DNA from: Gemmata palustris
GTDB lineage: Bacteria; Planctomycetota; Planctomycetia; Gemmatales; Gemmataceae
Assembly: GCF_017939745.1 (NCBI RefSeq)
Contig: NZ_JAGKQQ010000001.1
Span: forward strand, 3,286,001-3,350,000
DNA length: 64,000 nucleotides
Reading direction: 5' to 3'
Below are positions 1 through 8,956 of the stretch, in pieces. Within the stretch, counting starts at the first letter, position 1, and every line of letters starts with the position of its first letter. Under the pieces are notes generated by a model. It was given only the letters and a program-made list of their open reading frames with translations, did no database searches and was not told where the DNA came from. A program made the translations under genes and the position numbers.

Positions 1-840
1 AACGGCAAGAGCACGTTCCTGGCGGCGCTCCGGGCGCTGGTGGGCGATTGGAACTACTCCTCTGTTCCGCTGGAGGAGTTCGGCGAGCGGTTCGCGCTGG
101 CCGGGACGCTGGGAAAACTGGTGAACGCGGTGGCCGAGGTGGGCGAAATGGACAAGGTCGCGGAGGCGAAACTGAAGAGCTTCGTGGCCGGCGACCTCAT
201 GAGCTTCGACCGCAAGAACAAGCTGCCGCTCTACGCGCGCCCCACGGCCCGACTGCTCCTCTCCACGAACACCCTCCCCCGGTTCTCGGACCGCACCGAG
301 GGGGTCTGGCGGCGCTACCAGCTCATCCCGTTCACCGCGGTGATTACCGAGGCCGAGCGCGTGCGCGGGATGACCGAGCCGGAGTGGTGGGTCGCGTCCG
401 GCGAGTTGCCCGGCATCCTGAACTGGGCTCTGGCGGGCCTGTGTCGGCTGCACCGCCAGGGGCACTTCACGGCGTCCCGGGTGTGCGAAGCGGCGAAGGC
501 CGAGCACCGCGAACTGTGCAACCCGCACCGCCAGTTCCTCGACGAGCACGCGCGGGCCGCGCCCGGCGCGCAACTGAAGACGGCCGAGCTGTTCGCGGCC
601 TATGTGGAGTGGTGCCGCCAGCGCCGCTACATGGCCCTGTCCGACGGGAACTTCGGCCTGGAACTGCGCAAGGTGTTCCGCGCGGTGGGGAAGGTGCGCG
701 TGCGCGGGGGCAACGAGCGCTACAACGTGTACCAGGGGGTGACGTGGGCCGACGGGCGCCCGGACTCGCTCCTCGTGGATTACGACCGGCGCCGGCGCGA
801 CACCCCGGGCTGGTCACCGGGCGGGGAGGCGGGGGATTAG
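1..840 (+). CDS. P4/D5-type primase-helicase, C-terminal part (5' end outside window)
   Basis: The reading frame is open from base 1 and begins with NGKST, the end of a Walker A loop, so the gene starts upstream of the window. Further on, a segment ending in STN (SF3 helicase motif C) and an arginine-rich stretch (FSDRTEGVWRRYQLIPF) follow the order of the P4-type SF3 helicase/primase C-terminal domain found in phages and integrated plasmids. The last ~120 residues resemble the DNA-binding tail of that family. The role would be origin unwinding for a mobile element. No other replication gene is nearby, so it may belong to an element mostly outside the window, separate from the phage locus at 20461. 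Confidence 0.8.
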   Translation, partial: NGKSTFLAALRALVGDWNYSSVPLEEFGERFALAGTLGKLVNAVAEVGEMDKVAEAKLKSFVAGDLMSFDRKNKLPLYARPTARLLLSTNTLPRFSDRTEGVWRRYQLIPFTAVITEAERVRGMTEPEWWVASGELPGILNWALAGLCRLHRQGHFTASRVCEAAKAEHRELCNPHRQFLDEHARAAPGAQLKTAELFAAYVEWCRQRRYMALSDGNFGLELRKVFRAVGKVRVRGGNERYNVYQGVTWADGRPDSLLVDYDRRRRDTPGWSPGGEAGD

Positions 841-845
841 AGGCA

Positions 846-1096
846 CTCCCTGGTACACAGGGCTTCCGCCCTGTGCTACGAACGCCGGCCCCTCCGGGGC
901 GGAAAGGCATTGGCCTTCGCCGTCGTACCAAGATAGGCGATACGGGCGGTCGATGGTTTTCGGTCTTCGCCCCGGAGGGGCCGTCGTTCGTAGCACAGGG
1001 CGGGAGCCCTGTGTACCAGGGAGCAAAGACCAATACCCGCAACGCCTTTCCGCCCCGGAGGGGCCGGCGTTTGTAGCACAGGGCGGAAGCCCTGTG
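846..1096. repeat. Three copies of a GC-rich double-hairpin intergenic repeat
   Basis: Copies lie at about 849-903, 969-1020 and 1050-1096; the second and third are inverted relative to the first. Each pairs a hairpin built on CCCCTCCGGGG with a second one built on ACAGGGC..GCCCTGT and ends near a GTAC motif. They fill the gap between the primase and the lipoprotein gene. No coding potential is apparent. Confidence 0.8.
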
Positions 1097-1253
1097 CGCT
1101 CCCACTATGCGCCCCGCTTCTGGGGATGCATCCCAAACAACAATCTCGGTTATTGACTCAATCCTAAACAATTTTCTTTTTGCTACTACACAGGAGTATT
1201 GTTCATTGCACGGCGGGGGTGGTCCCGCCGGAAACCTCCGAGGAGGGCTTACG

Positions 1254-1742
1254 ATGACTCGTTTTCTGATCGCAGTGGCGGCGGCGGTGGTCGGGGTCGG
1301 GACCGCGTGCGGGGGCGGCCCGCCCCCGATGTACGTGGTGGCCGACAAGGTGACCGTGGAGGCGGACCGCGTGACGATCCACGGCACCTTCATCCGGCTG
1401 AAGGAGGGCAAGGGGAACGAGTACGGCGCGCCGGTCGAGGGCGTCGTGTGCCTGGGTCTCAGCGAGATGCAGGGTGACGACTGCCGGGCCGAGTGGACCC
1501 AATGGGCGAAGGCCGCTGGGACCGGCCGGGCCATCTCGGTCGGGATGTGCGGCGCGGGCGGTACCCTGCTGACGGTGAAGATCCACGGGCCGGGCGCCCA
1601 GCCCAAGGCCGCGGACGCCGAGTACGCCCCCGGCCACCTCGGGAAAGTGACATCGAAACAGGAATGGGCCGAGGAGCCCCCGGTGAAGGCGCTGCTCGCG
1701 TTCGTGAAGGAGAAGAAGAGCGCCCGGACGACGCAGAAATAG
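1254..1742 (+). CDS. Small secreted lipoprotein, unknown function
   Basis: 162 residues. The ATG at 1254 is chosen because a GAGGAGG ribosome binding site lies 8-14 bases upstream and the protein then begins with a lipoprotein-type signal (MTRFLIAVAAAVVGVGTACG) with the Cys at residue 19. The mature part is hydrophilic with several cysteines and a Lys-rich end. I recognise no family. It is probably anchored in a membrane facing the periplasm. Confidence 0.7.
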   Translation: MTRFLIAVAAAVVGVGTACGGGPPPMYVVADKVTVEADRVTIHGTFIRLKEGKGNEYGAPVEGVVCLGLSEMQGDDCRAEWTQWAKAAGTGRAISVGMCGAGGTLLTVKIHGPGAQPKAADAEYAPGHLGKVTSKQEWAEEPPVKALLAFVKEKKSARTTQK

Positions 1743-1795
1743 GCTTCGGCCCGCGCCCCTTTCTAATAGGGGGCGCATGGTCTCGGGAACGGCGG

Positions 1796-2431
1796 TTACT
1801 TCTTATCGAGGGATATGGACTTCAGCACGCTCGTTCGATGGGTGGAGACCGTGGTCTTGATGCAACCGATGCCGGGGGCGTACCAGTGTTTCTCCGGTAC
1901 CCGCTTAATCTCGGCGCCGTTGTCCATGCCAAAGACGTCTAAAAACTCCTGGACAACCGGGACCGCCATGAAGCGGCCCGCGGGAACCTCGACCCACTCG
2001 GGCTTCCCGACCGTGTGCCGGAACTTTTGTTCCGCCTCCTGCATCACGGTCGTTGTTTCCCATTGTTCACCGGGTTTCAGTGGCAACTTGAGGAGCCACA
2101 TGGGGGGATCGACCTTACACCCGCCGTACTCGACGAGCGCGACCCCGCGGTCCGAGACGCGGACCTTTTCCCGGATGACGGCCACCTGCTCTTTAATAAC
2201 GAACCCCATGCTTACCACATGCCCCTCGGCCTGCCTGTCGACATCGGTGACGACCATGACCGTCGCTTCCGGCTCCATGCGATCATACTTGTGGTCCCAT
2301 GCGAATCGGATTCCCGGCGTGTGGGCGTGATAGAGTGCCTCCTTCGGCACCAGATGCTTGGGCACCGGTGCGGCCGACCCAACAGAGAGGATCAGAACGA
2401 CGACTGCGGGAACCATGAGCACTCGGGACAC
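1796..2431 (-). CDS. Secreted protein, sixth paralog of the 10493-13734 family
   Basis: 211 residues from a GTG at 2431 with a GGGGAGGG site about 7 bases upstream; an ATG 15 bases downstream is an alternative. After the signal peptide comes AAPVPKHLVPKEALYH, nearly the same mature N-terminus as the five tandem genes at 10493-13734. The family signatures VPAGRF and WYAPGIG and the ending VLKS are also present. Function is unknown; the fold may resemble DUF3108/TapB-like secreted beta proteins, which is a guess from the VPAG..WYAP pattern. It lies 8 kb from its relatives and on the opposite strand. Confidence 0.75.
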   Translation of the reverse strand: MSRVLMVPAVVVLILSVGSAAPVPKHLVPKEALYHAHTPGIRFAWDHKYDRMEPEATVMVVTDVDRQAEGHVVSMGFVIKEQVAVIREKVRVSDRGVALVEYGGCKVDPPMWLLKLPLKPGEQWETTTVMQEAEQKFRHTVGKPEWVEVPAGRFMAVPVVQEFLDVFGMDNGAEIKRVPEKHWYAPGIGCIKTTVSTHRTSVLKSISLDKK

Positions 2432-2521
2432 GGCCGGCCCTCCCCTGGTATGCGACGCGCGCGGCCACAGGGTAGCGTTCGCACCGGCGCCCCGTCCAGA
2501 GCATCCGCCCCCGGGACCGCG

Positions 2522-2620
2522 GTTGTCCACCCCTGGCCATAGCGCAAATATGCGCTATGGCCAGCGCAAGTCCTTACGCCGCAACGACCGGTCACACCGG
2601 CCACCCCGGTCACACCCTTT
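2522..2620. repeat. 99-bp intergenic repeat, left copy of an inverted pair
   Basis: Matches 3917-4015 in inverted orientation with only a few differences. Its core is a 12-bp perfect stem with a 4-nt AATA loop (GGCCATAGCGCA arm), followed by repeated GACCGG/CCGGTC motifs. The pair brackets the TlpA-like pseudogene. It could act as a bidirectional terminator or be a REP-like element. Confidence 0.8.
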
Positions 2621-2668
2621 CTATGGCGGCAAACACCGCGATAGAAAATAGGTAACCGGCCACTCGAG

Positions 2669-3798
2669 TCACTTTTTCTCCAGTTTGCCGACGAGCTCGT
2701 CCACCAGCGCGTCCAGTTTCTCGTCGCTGTGCCCCGCGTACCGGATCACCCCCTCGGCGTCCAGCACGTAGATCATGGGCCACCCCTGAACGTTCCAGCA
2801 CTTGGTGATCGGACCGTCCGGGCGCTCGGCCGCGTCCCAGAACGAGGGCCAGGTCATCTCGTTCTTCTGCACCGTTTCCTTCGCCTTCTCCCGCTTCTCG
2901 TCCCCGTTGATCCCGACGAGCGCGAACGGCTTGCCCTTCATCCGCTCCACCAGCTTCTTCTCGTGGGGCACCATCCGCATGCACGGCCCGCACCACGCCG
3001 CCCAGAACACCACCACCGTCACCTTCCCGCGCGAGCGCTGAGCTTGAACTTGGTGCCGTCGATGGCCTCGCCCGCGATGTCCGGTGCCACCTTACCCACC
3101 TGAAGGGACGAGACGTTCTTCAGCCCGGCGAGTTCCGCCTTGGCGTGCGCCGCGACGGTGCCCGTGCCGCCCACCACCGGGGCGTCCATGTACTTCATGG
3201 CCGTCGTAAGAAACTTCTCGGCGCGGGCCTCCATGTCCTTGCGCTGCTCGTCGGTCAGTTTCTTCCCGAACCCGAGGCTCTCGTCCCCGTCCTGGGTGAT
3301 GCGCCACTTGGCCTGCCACCCGAGGGCCAGCGCCGCCTGCCCGCGCACCGCGGGAACCGGGCTCTTCTCGCTCATCTCCTCCACGAACTTGCGCCCGTGG
3401 TCCCGGCTGTCCTGCACCATGCCCAGGAACACCTTCCCGAGTTCCGGGCGCGCGAGGTGGTGCTTCCGTAGTAGTTCGCCCATCTCAACCGTTTCAACAC
3501 TGCTGCCACTCAGCACCGCGGCAATCACGTCGAACGCTTCCGGCAGCGCCCCGGACTTGTCCAGGGCGGCCAGGGCCTCCTTTCGCCACGCCTGCCGTGC
3601 CTCGCGGTACTTTTCGTTCGCCTTGCGAACCCCTTCATTCGTGCGGTCCGCGCGCAGCTCTTTCATGAATGTTGCTTCGATGTCTTCGTGCTGTTTCGTC
3701 AGCAATTTGAGTTGTTCCGCGGGTGTTGGCTGTTTCGGAGCGTCGTCCGCATAAGTGACCGTTGCGAACAGGAACAGAAGTGCGCACGCGCGAATCAT
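2669..3798 (-). pseudogene. TlpA-type secreted thioredoxin-fold protein, frameshifted
   Basis: The 5' part (ATG at 3798, AGAGGA site 7 bases upstream) encodes a signal peptide, a helical domain of ~240 residues and then GKVAPDIAGEAIDGTKFKLS, the typical entry to a TlpA/AhpC-type thioredoxin fold. The frame then stops near 3019, while another frame continues with VVVFWAAWCGPC (the redox CxxC) to 2669. One missing base at about 3020-3045 explains the break. The intact protein would be a periplasmic thiol-disulfide oxidoreductase. A sequencing error is an alternative, since both halves look otherwise undecayed. Confidence 0.8.
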
Positions 3799-3916
3799 GT
3801 ATTTTCCTCTTGTATTGAGGGCAACGCCGGGAACCACGCGCCCAGTATCTGCTCCCCGCGATCAGCAGACCAGTGGGTTTCCCGGAATGGTGGTCGGTGC
3901 GCAGCAGAGATTTCCA

Positions 3917-4015
3917 AAAGGGTGTGACCGGGGTGGCCGGTGTGACCGGTCGTTGCGCCACAACGACTTGCGCCGGCCATAGCGCATATTTGCGCTATGG
4001 CCAGGGGTGGACAAC
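3917..4015. repeat. 99-bp intergenic repeat, right copy of the inverted pair
   Basis: Inverted copy of 2522-2620, including the 12-bp stem around GCGCATATTTGCGC. An in-frame ATG at 3997 for the downstream ParB-like gene falls inside this repeat, which argues against it as the real start. Confidence 0.8.
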
Positions 4016-4122
4016 CTCTGCGGGCCGAGCGCCAGAAGCAAACGAAACCGAACCCGTTGGCACGTTCTGCCATCCGACTGTATGCACCGCCCCGATACTT
4101 GTCACCAGAGGACCCCCGACCC

Positions 4123-4902
4123 GTGCCAGACGCCTCCGTTCCAACGGTTCGACTCGGGAACCTGACGTACCACCTGCCCTTCGCCGGGTTGCTCCGGCCC
4201 CTCAGCCCCCTGGAACTGACGGAACTGCGGACCAGCATCACGCGGCACAACAAGGTGCTGAACCGCGCCGTGACCTACGACAGCGCCGCCTGGGGCACGC
4301 GGTGCGTCATCGACGGCGCGAACCGGCTCCAGATCGCCGCGGAACTGGACCTGGACGTACCCGTGCAGCACCGCGGGGCCATGTCCGACGAGGACGCCCG
4401 CGCCGAGTGCCTGGACCTGAACCTCGCGCGCCGGCACCTCACGGTGGAGGAACTGGAGGCGGCGCGCTCCGGGCGGATTCTGCGGGTGGTGGCGGCGAAA
4501 GAAGAGGGCCGGAGCACGCGCGCGATCGCCCGGTCCGAGGGCGTGAGCCAAACGCAGGTCCGGCGCGACCTGGCGGACGCCGAAGAGATCGTCGCACCGG
4601 AGCCTGAAACGCCCGTTTCACACGACCATCAGAACGTTATCGCGCCGGACCCCGCGCGCCCCCTGGCAGTGATGCAGCGCTCGTTCCGCCAGATCGCGTG
4701 CTTCAACAAGTCGTCGAAGTCCGGCGCGGCGCAACTCGCCGGCGCGCTGCCCGAGCTGCTCGCCGGTCCGTTCGGTCCGCACTTGGCGCGGATCGCCGCG
4801 CGCCACGGCGTCCCCCTGGTCGAAGACCGGTGGCCCGCACTGGAGGTACTCGTCGCCGTTATCAGCGACCTCGCCGCCGAAGCCGCCCAGGGCTGGGAGT
4901 AG
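4123..4902 (+). CDS. ParB-like nuclease-domain/HTH DNA-binding protein
   Basis: 259 residues from a GTG at 4123 with AGAGGA 10 bases upstream; the longer form from 3997 would be translated out of a repeat. The N-terminal half has a ParB/Srx-like pattern: LSPLELTELRTSI, then VIDGANRLQIAAEL and a helical NLARRHLTVEE segment. A helix-turn-helix follows (STRAIARSEGVSQTQVRRDL). Such proteins bind DNA in plasmid, phage or regulatory contexts. There is no ParA partner nearby, so a partition role is not supported. The C-terminal ~90 residues are unrecognised. Confidence 0.7.
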   Translation: MPDASVPTVRLGNLTYHLPFAGLLRPLSPLELTELRTSITRHNKVLNRAVTYDSAAWGTRCVIDGANRLQIAAELDLDVPVQHRGAMSDEDARAECLDLNLARRHLTVEELEAARSGRILRVVAAKEEGRSTRAIARSEGVSQTQVRRDLADAEEIVAPEPETPVSHDHQNVIAPDPARPLAVMQRSFRQIACFNKSSKSGAAQLAGALPELLAGPFGPHLARIAARHGVPLVEDRWPALEVLVAVISDLAAEAAQGWE

Positions 4903-4980
4903 TGGGAGAAGGAAAAAGGAAAAAGGAAAAACTAAGAATAAGGCGAAAGCAAAGAAGCGAAGGAAAGGGAAAAGCAGAAT
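4903..4980. other. Purine-rich tract after the ParB-like gene
   Basis: Almost pure G/A for about 75 bases on the + strand, with repeated GGAAAAA units. No gene is seen here. It could be mild simple-sequence DNA or an unstructured 3' UTR. Confidence 0.6.
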
Positions 4981-5033
4981 GTGAATGTCGAGAGGCATAC
5001 CGGAGCGAGCGATGCGGCACCCGGCGACGAGAA

Positions 5034-5061
5034 AGCCCTTGCGCGTTTCCACGCAAGGGCT
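5034..5061 (-). terminator. Hairpin terminator for the gene ending at 5080
   Basis: AGCCCTTGCG (5034-5043) pairs perfectly with CGCAAGGGCT (5052-5061) across an 8-nt loop, 19 bases past the stop of the minus-strand gene. There is only a weak U-run on the minus strand. Confidence 0.6.
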
Positions 5062-5079
5062 CTTGACCGACTTACGGCG

Positions 5080-5472
5080 CTACTTGTCCTTCTTCTCGCG
5101 CTTGCCCTCGATATCGAATTCCTGCTTCTCGCCCCCGATTTCCGCCGCGGCCTTCCCCTTGAACTTGTCCTTCTCGATCGTCAGCTTGAAATCGAGGGGG
5201 ATCTCCATGTCCATGAACTTCCGCACGGCGGCGAACGTGAGCGTACCGTCCTTCAGCTTCACGTCCTTGAGCTTCTCGTCCTTCTGGTCCGGCCAGCTCA
5301 TCGTCCCGACGAATTTGTTCCCGTCCTTCTTGATGGTCAGGGTGGACGTGCGCTTCATCCCGCCGATCTCGTACTCGCACTGCCACGTCCCGACCGGGTT
5401 CGCCTTCTCGTCCCGCGCGCCCGCCGCGCCACACAGCCCGAGCACCATCGCTGCCGAAAGAATGGCCTTCAT
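5080..5472 (-). CDS. Small secreted protein, unknown function
   Basis: 130 residues. The ATG at 5472 has GGAGG 6 bases upstream and starts a clear signal peptide (MKAILSAAMVLGLCGAAGA). The mature protein has alternating charged and hydrophobic strands (GTWQCEYEIGG, STLTIKKDGNKFVGTM) like a small calycin/lipocalin-type beta-barrel, and ends in a Lys-rich tail. I assign no function. A hairpin terminator follows at 5034-5061. Confidence 0.7.
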   Translation of the reverse strand: MKAILSAAMVLGLCGAAGARDEKANPVGTWQCEYEIGGMKRTSTLTIKKDGNKFVGTMSWPDQKDEKLKDVKLKDGTLTFAAVRKFMDMEIPLDFKLTIEKDKFKGKAAAEIGGEKQEFDIEGKREKKDK

Positions 5473-5595
5473 GTGAGCCTCCGAGAAGTGCGGACGGGAG
5501 CCGTTCGATGCGAACCGTGCCCGGCCGCTGTCGCTGATTGTAGAGACGCGACGACCACAGCGCAGCAGAAGCTGCACGAACCACGGCGCCGGTCC

Positions 5596-5823
5596 TCACT
5601 CCCCGAACTTCCCCCGCCCGGACTTCTGGGGCGACTCGTGCTCCACTCCGAAGAACTGGAGCATCTTGTACTCACCCAGTGCCCCGTAGATGGTGAACAG
5701 CGCCCCAAGACCTCCCATCAGCACGGCGTCCTGGTAACGCCCCTCCCGCGCCACCATCACCGCGACGAGCAGCATGGGCACGCCCACCAGAAGCCCCAGC
5801 GATCGGAACACCACGCTTCTCAT
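5596..5823 (-). CDS. Small two-helix membrane protein
   Basis: 75 residues from the ATG at 5823, with GAGGG 7 bases upstream. It contains two hydrophobic helices (about residues 5-25 and 33-50) and a hydrophilic C-terminus. It lies 123 bases upstream of the secreted-protein gene on the same strand and could be cotranscribed with it. No family recognised. Confidence 0.6.
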   Translation of the reverse strand: MRSVVFRSLGLLVGVPMLLVAVMVAREGRYQDAVLMGGLGALFTIYGALGEYKMLQFFGVEHESPQKSGRGKFGE

Positions 5824-5980
5824 GTCCGCCCTCGTGTTCGGTTCCTCCCCGCGCGCTCTTCGGCATTGTCCGATTTTGATGGGGGGAAGCGAGCCCAACA
5901 ACGAAGAGGCCGGAGCGACGACGCGGGCGGATGGCCCGGGGGCCGGAATTGCCGATAGAATCGCTATCGGAGGGCACCCG

Positions 5981-6679
5981 ATGACCGAAGCGGAATGGCT
6001 GCACCATACGACGGACCTGGCAGCACTGGTCGGCCGTCTCGATGACCGACGCGGGGCCAGTCGGCGGAAGTGCGCACTCCTCGTTGTCGCCTTCTGCCGC
6101 CGGCTCTGGCATCTTCTAGCCGATGATCGCAGCCGAGTCGGTGTCGAATACACCGAGGCGCTTGCGGATGACCCTGAAGGAACCGATCGGCACTGGCCTC
6201 GATCATATCCGCGCTCAGCCCCGGAGAATGCTTGCTACGAGGCGCCAGATGCGCCCTTCGGACCGCTCCAAGCAGCTGCCCATCTGGCTTACGAGGTTTC
6301 TGGTTTTCTCCTCTGGGGGGCAGGCGATCCGGAAAGAGCTCTCGAACTCTCCGAACTTGGACGCCTCACGGTTGCGGCGGATCGAGGCGGCGTGTCGGGC
6401 TCTCCGGATCAAGAGGTCACTGCCCATTGTGTCTTAGTTCGCGACATCTTCGGCAACCCGTTCCGCCCCGTCTTTGTTAACCCCGAGTGGCGCACCTCCA
6501 CCGTCCTCGCCCTCGCGCAGCAGATGTACGACTCCCGTGACTTCAGCGCGATGCCGATCCTGGCGGACGCCCTCGAAGGCGCCGGGTGCGCAGACGAAGC
6601 GATGCTGGCGCACTGCCGGGGGCCGGGGCCGCACGTGCGCGGGTGTTTTTGCGTCGATGCGATTTTGGGGAAAACGTAG
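5981..6679 (+). CDS. MTEAEWL-family protein (Gemmata-type, unknown function)
   Basis: 232 residues. The ATG at 5981 has CGGAGGG 7 bases upstream and starts with the family hallmark MTEAEWL. Other family marks are RKCALLVVAFCRRLWHLL near residue 30, DIFGNPFRPV near 155, and the C-terminal block MPILADALEGAGC..HCRGPGPHVRGCF..D..LGK. The family is common in Gemmataceae and has no established function. A second, broken copy is at 63198-63988. The central region is somewhat shorter than usual as I recall the family. Confidence 0.8.
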   Translation: MTEAEWLHHTTDLAALVGRLDDRRGASRRKCALLVVAFCRRLWHLLADDRSRVGVEYTEALADDPEGTDRHWPRSYPRSAPENACYEAPDAPFGPLQAAAHLAYEVSGFLLWGAGDPERALELSELGRLTVAADRGGVSGSPDQEVTAHCVLVRDIFGNPFRPVFVNPEWRTSTVLALAQQMYDSRDFSAMPILADALEGAGCADEAMLAHCRGPGPHVRGCFCVDAILGKT

Positions 6680-6901
6680 TTGCGGCCCGGCGGCGGGTTA
6701 GAGTCAGATCAAGGCCCGACGGGTGCCGCGCAACGAAAGCGATTCTCACCGGCGCGCGTGCCGAGTTAGGCCCCACAATGCTCTGTTGAAACCATTCGAT
6801 TAGAGATGCCGAAATCCCAGGAGATTCACCGAATCCCCCCGCGGAAACCCTGTCGAATCGGATGATTTCAATATGGCAACATTATCTCACCAGTGAATGT
6901 A

Positions 6902-7153
6902 ATGTCACCCCTATCACTTCTACGCTTTGTCTTGTTGTTGCCGAAACCGATCATTTCGCAGTTACAGGCTATCGAGATCGCGACACAAGAGGCAAGGCAA
7001 TTGGGTTGGCTCATCGGAGTCGGCAATCCAATCGCAATGGAGGGATTGCGTTCGTGGACGATACTAATCAACGGATATATGGTGAGTTCGCCGTACATCG
7101 TTATCAATAATCAAGATGGGACCGTACAGAAGCGAGCTTGGCTGCCTCGATAG
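6902..7153 (+). CDS. Small hypothetical protein
   Basis: 83 residues from ATG 6902 (a GTG at 6893 is also possible). A hydrophobic start leads into AIEIATQEARQLGW and later WTILINGYM..SSPYIVINNQDGTV, a pattern like short peptidase-propeptide (PepSY-like) secreted proteins. The surrounding DNA is lower in GC than its neighbours, and no strong ribosome binding site is visible, so the start is uncertain. Confidence 0.4.
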   Translation: MSPLSLLRFVLLLPKPIISQLQAIEIATQEARQLGWLIGVGNPIAMEGLRSWTILINGYMVSSPYIVINNQDGTVQKRAWLPR

Positions 7154-7255
7154 GCATTCGCGAGAGTCGATGGCAGTGCGCGGCGGATTTGCTCTACCGG
7201 TGGTGAGCTTCGGAATCGAACGCGTCAGCCCCACAACAAAACAACCCGGCGCATC

Positions 7256-7714
7256 ATGGCCGCTCCAAAAGAAATCGTCTTCATGAGCCAGTCGCGGGCC
7301 GAAGCTTATGACCCGAGGCCGACGGACGCGATCATATCCATAACGGACCGCGATAAACCGCCGGCCGATCTCTATCGGGGCTGGTGCGCCGAGCTGAGAA
7401 TCAGTTTCGACGATGTGAACCCAATTGAATTCCCGGTTGATCCCGACGAAGGGTTACTAGAGATACAAGAAGAGCAAATTCAGCAGATAGCGACCTTTGT
7501 CCTTTCACTACCCGAAAATTGCGAAACCGTGGCCGTTCATTGTCGATTCGGCCAATCTCGATCGGCGGGTGTCGCCAGGGCCGTGTGTCACCACTTTGGT
7601 CTATATTTCCCACCGGACTACGACTGCTTCAACAACTTTGTATTCACCCGAGTTCGAGACGCATTGCGATCAAAAAGCGGGGCCGAACTCGGCGCGGCAC
7701 CGAACCCCTCTTGA
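7256..7714 (+). CDS. Protein tyrosine/dual-specificity phosphatase-like protein
   Basis: 152 residues. HCRFGQSRS (residues 95-103) fits the HC-x5-R-S active-site loop of cysteine-dependent phosphatases, with Cys96 as predicted nucleophile and Arg102 as phosphate binder. The N-terminal TDAIISITDRDKPPADL resembles the first strand and loop of the same fold, which could supply the general-acid Asp. The small size fits predicted bacterial phosphatases. ATG 7256 gives the full domain; an in-frame ATG at 7283 is the alternative. The substrate is unknown. Confidence 0.7.
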   Translation: MAAPKEIVFMSQSRAEAYDPRPTDAIISITDRDKPPADLYRGWCAELRISFDDVNPIEFPVDPDEGLLEIQEEQIQQIATFVLSLPENCETVAVHCRFGQSRSAGVARAVCHHFGLYFPPDYDCFNNFVFTRVRDALRSKSGAELGAAPNPS

Positions 7715-7835
7715 ACAGAGCCCCTGGCGTCGGCCGCGACGGAGCAGCCGCGCAGCCCATAAAAGCGGGCTTGCGTAAAGTCCGCATCCTATCTACACGG
7801 CCCGCGTCGAATCCGCTCCCCCATCGGAGGCCGAC

Positions 7836-8324
7836 GTGAAGAGCCGCTACCTAATCGCCGCGTGTACCGTTCTGCTGGCCGCGGTCGGGATCACCATCGC
7901 CCAACCGGAAACCCGCACCCGCCCGGTTGCGCCGCCGGACCTCGTGCCGGTGGACCGGCCGGCGCCCGCGCCCACCGCTGTGGGACCGACCCTGCCGTTC
8001 CCGAATCCCCCTGTTGTCAACGCACCTGCCGCGCCCACAACTTCAGCGGCCAAAGAGGTCAAGCCCGAAGACCTCACCATCGACCAGTTGCTCGACGCGG
8101 TGGAAAAGTTCGAATCGCAGAAGGCCGAGCTGGAGAAAAAGCAACGGGCTTTCGTTAAAGTGCTGCACCTCAAAGCGGCGTTGCAGAAGCAGCGCATCGA
8201 CAGCTTGCCCGGGAGCCAGCCGGTCGCACCGCCTTACGCGGTGAGCGAACCGCCGCCCTCCAGTATTCCGACCTCCAATTCGCCCCTGGACCCGTTCTCC
8301 ATTCCGGCCAAGCCGCAGCGCTGA
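7836..8324 (+). CDS. Secreted Pro-rich coiled-coil protein
   Basis: 162 residues from GTG 7836 with CGGAGG 5-7 bases upstream. A signal peptide (MKSRYLIAACTVLLAAVGITIA) is followed by a proline-rich region, a predicted coiled coil (about residues 80-115, LLDAVEKFESQKAELEKKQ) and another Pro/Ser-rich tail. The layout suggests a periplasmic linker or scaffold protein. No family recognised. Confidence 0.7.
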   Translation: MKSRYLIAACTVLLAAVGITIAQPETRTRPVAPPDLVPVDRPAPAPTAVGPTLPFPNPPVVNAPAAPTTSAAKEVKPEDLTIDQLLDAVEKFESQKAELEKKQRAFVKVLHLKAALQKQRIDSLPGSQPVAPPYAVSEPPPSSIPTSNSPLDPFSIPAKPQR

Positions 8325-8545
8325 GAGTCCGCCCGCTGGGGCCGCGAGTCGATCGCGGCCTTATTCGCCTTATTTGACAATCCCGATGCGGCCGCTTGGG
8401 GAACCCGGCGACCGTTCTCATTACTCGCACCGGAGCAGAACGGCTCTCTGCCCATCGGGTTCCCGTCTACCGAGATTGTGTTTGGCCTCCGTTTTGCATT
8501 AAGTGTTTTCGGACAGACATCTTGGGTGTCATTTGGAGAACACCT

Positions 8546-8812
8546 ATGCACGACATAAACTCAGCCATCTCTGGCTTCATCGCACATAACAACGCGAACC
8601 CTCTGCCACCGACAGCTCCGACGCGCGAGTACCTCGAAGCCCTACGGTCTCACCTCGACGCGATTCTCCCGGAGTGGCGGGAGCGGGCGTTCGCAGACGG
8701 ATCGAGCCGGAGTGTGGGGATTGAAATCGAGTTCCGCTTGACGTGCGGGCGGAAGGTGCGAGGGGCGCTCGTTCAACGCCCCAGCCCGGTACGGAAAGGA
8801 AAACGTAACTGA
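8546..8812 (+). CDS. Small hypothetical protein
   Basis: 88 residues from ATG 8546 with TGGAGAA 6 bases upstream. It is probably cytosolic, with a helical N-terminus (LEALRSHLDAILPEWRE) and a short basic end. Upstream in-frame codons give only a low-quality extension. Not recognised. Confidence 0.5.
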   Translation: MHDINSAISGFIAHNNANPLPPTAPTREYLEALRSHLDAILPEWRERAFADGSSRSVGIEIEFRLTCGRKVRGALVQRPSPVRKGKRN

Positions 8813-8956
8813 TCGCTTTCAACCCACGCGCATCAATGCAGGGCATTTTTCCTGACACGAAAAGCCGAGTTTCGCCCCGGGCTCATTTTTAGCCCGTCCT
8901 CGGAACGAGTCGTATTCTACGGTTTGCATGCCCGTCACTCCGCGGAGGCGCACTGC

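Noticed and set aside
467-1606. Long minus-strand open frames opposite the primase and lipoprotein genes
   Set aside because: They cross palindromic repeats, have Pro/Arg-rich composition typical of antisense frames in GC-rich DNA, and oppose better supported genes.
3997-4122. In-frame ATG giving a longer ParB-like protein
   Set aside because: It lies inside the 99-bp intergenic repeat and has no ribosome binding site; GTG 4123 has AGAGGA.
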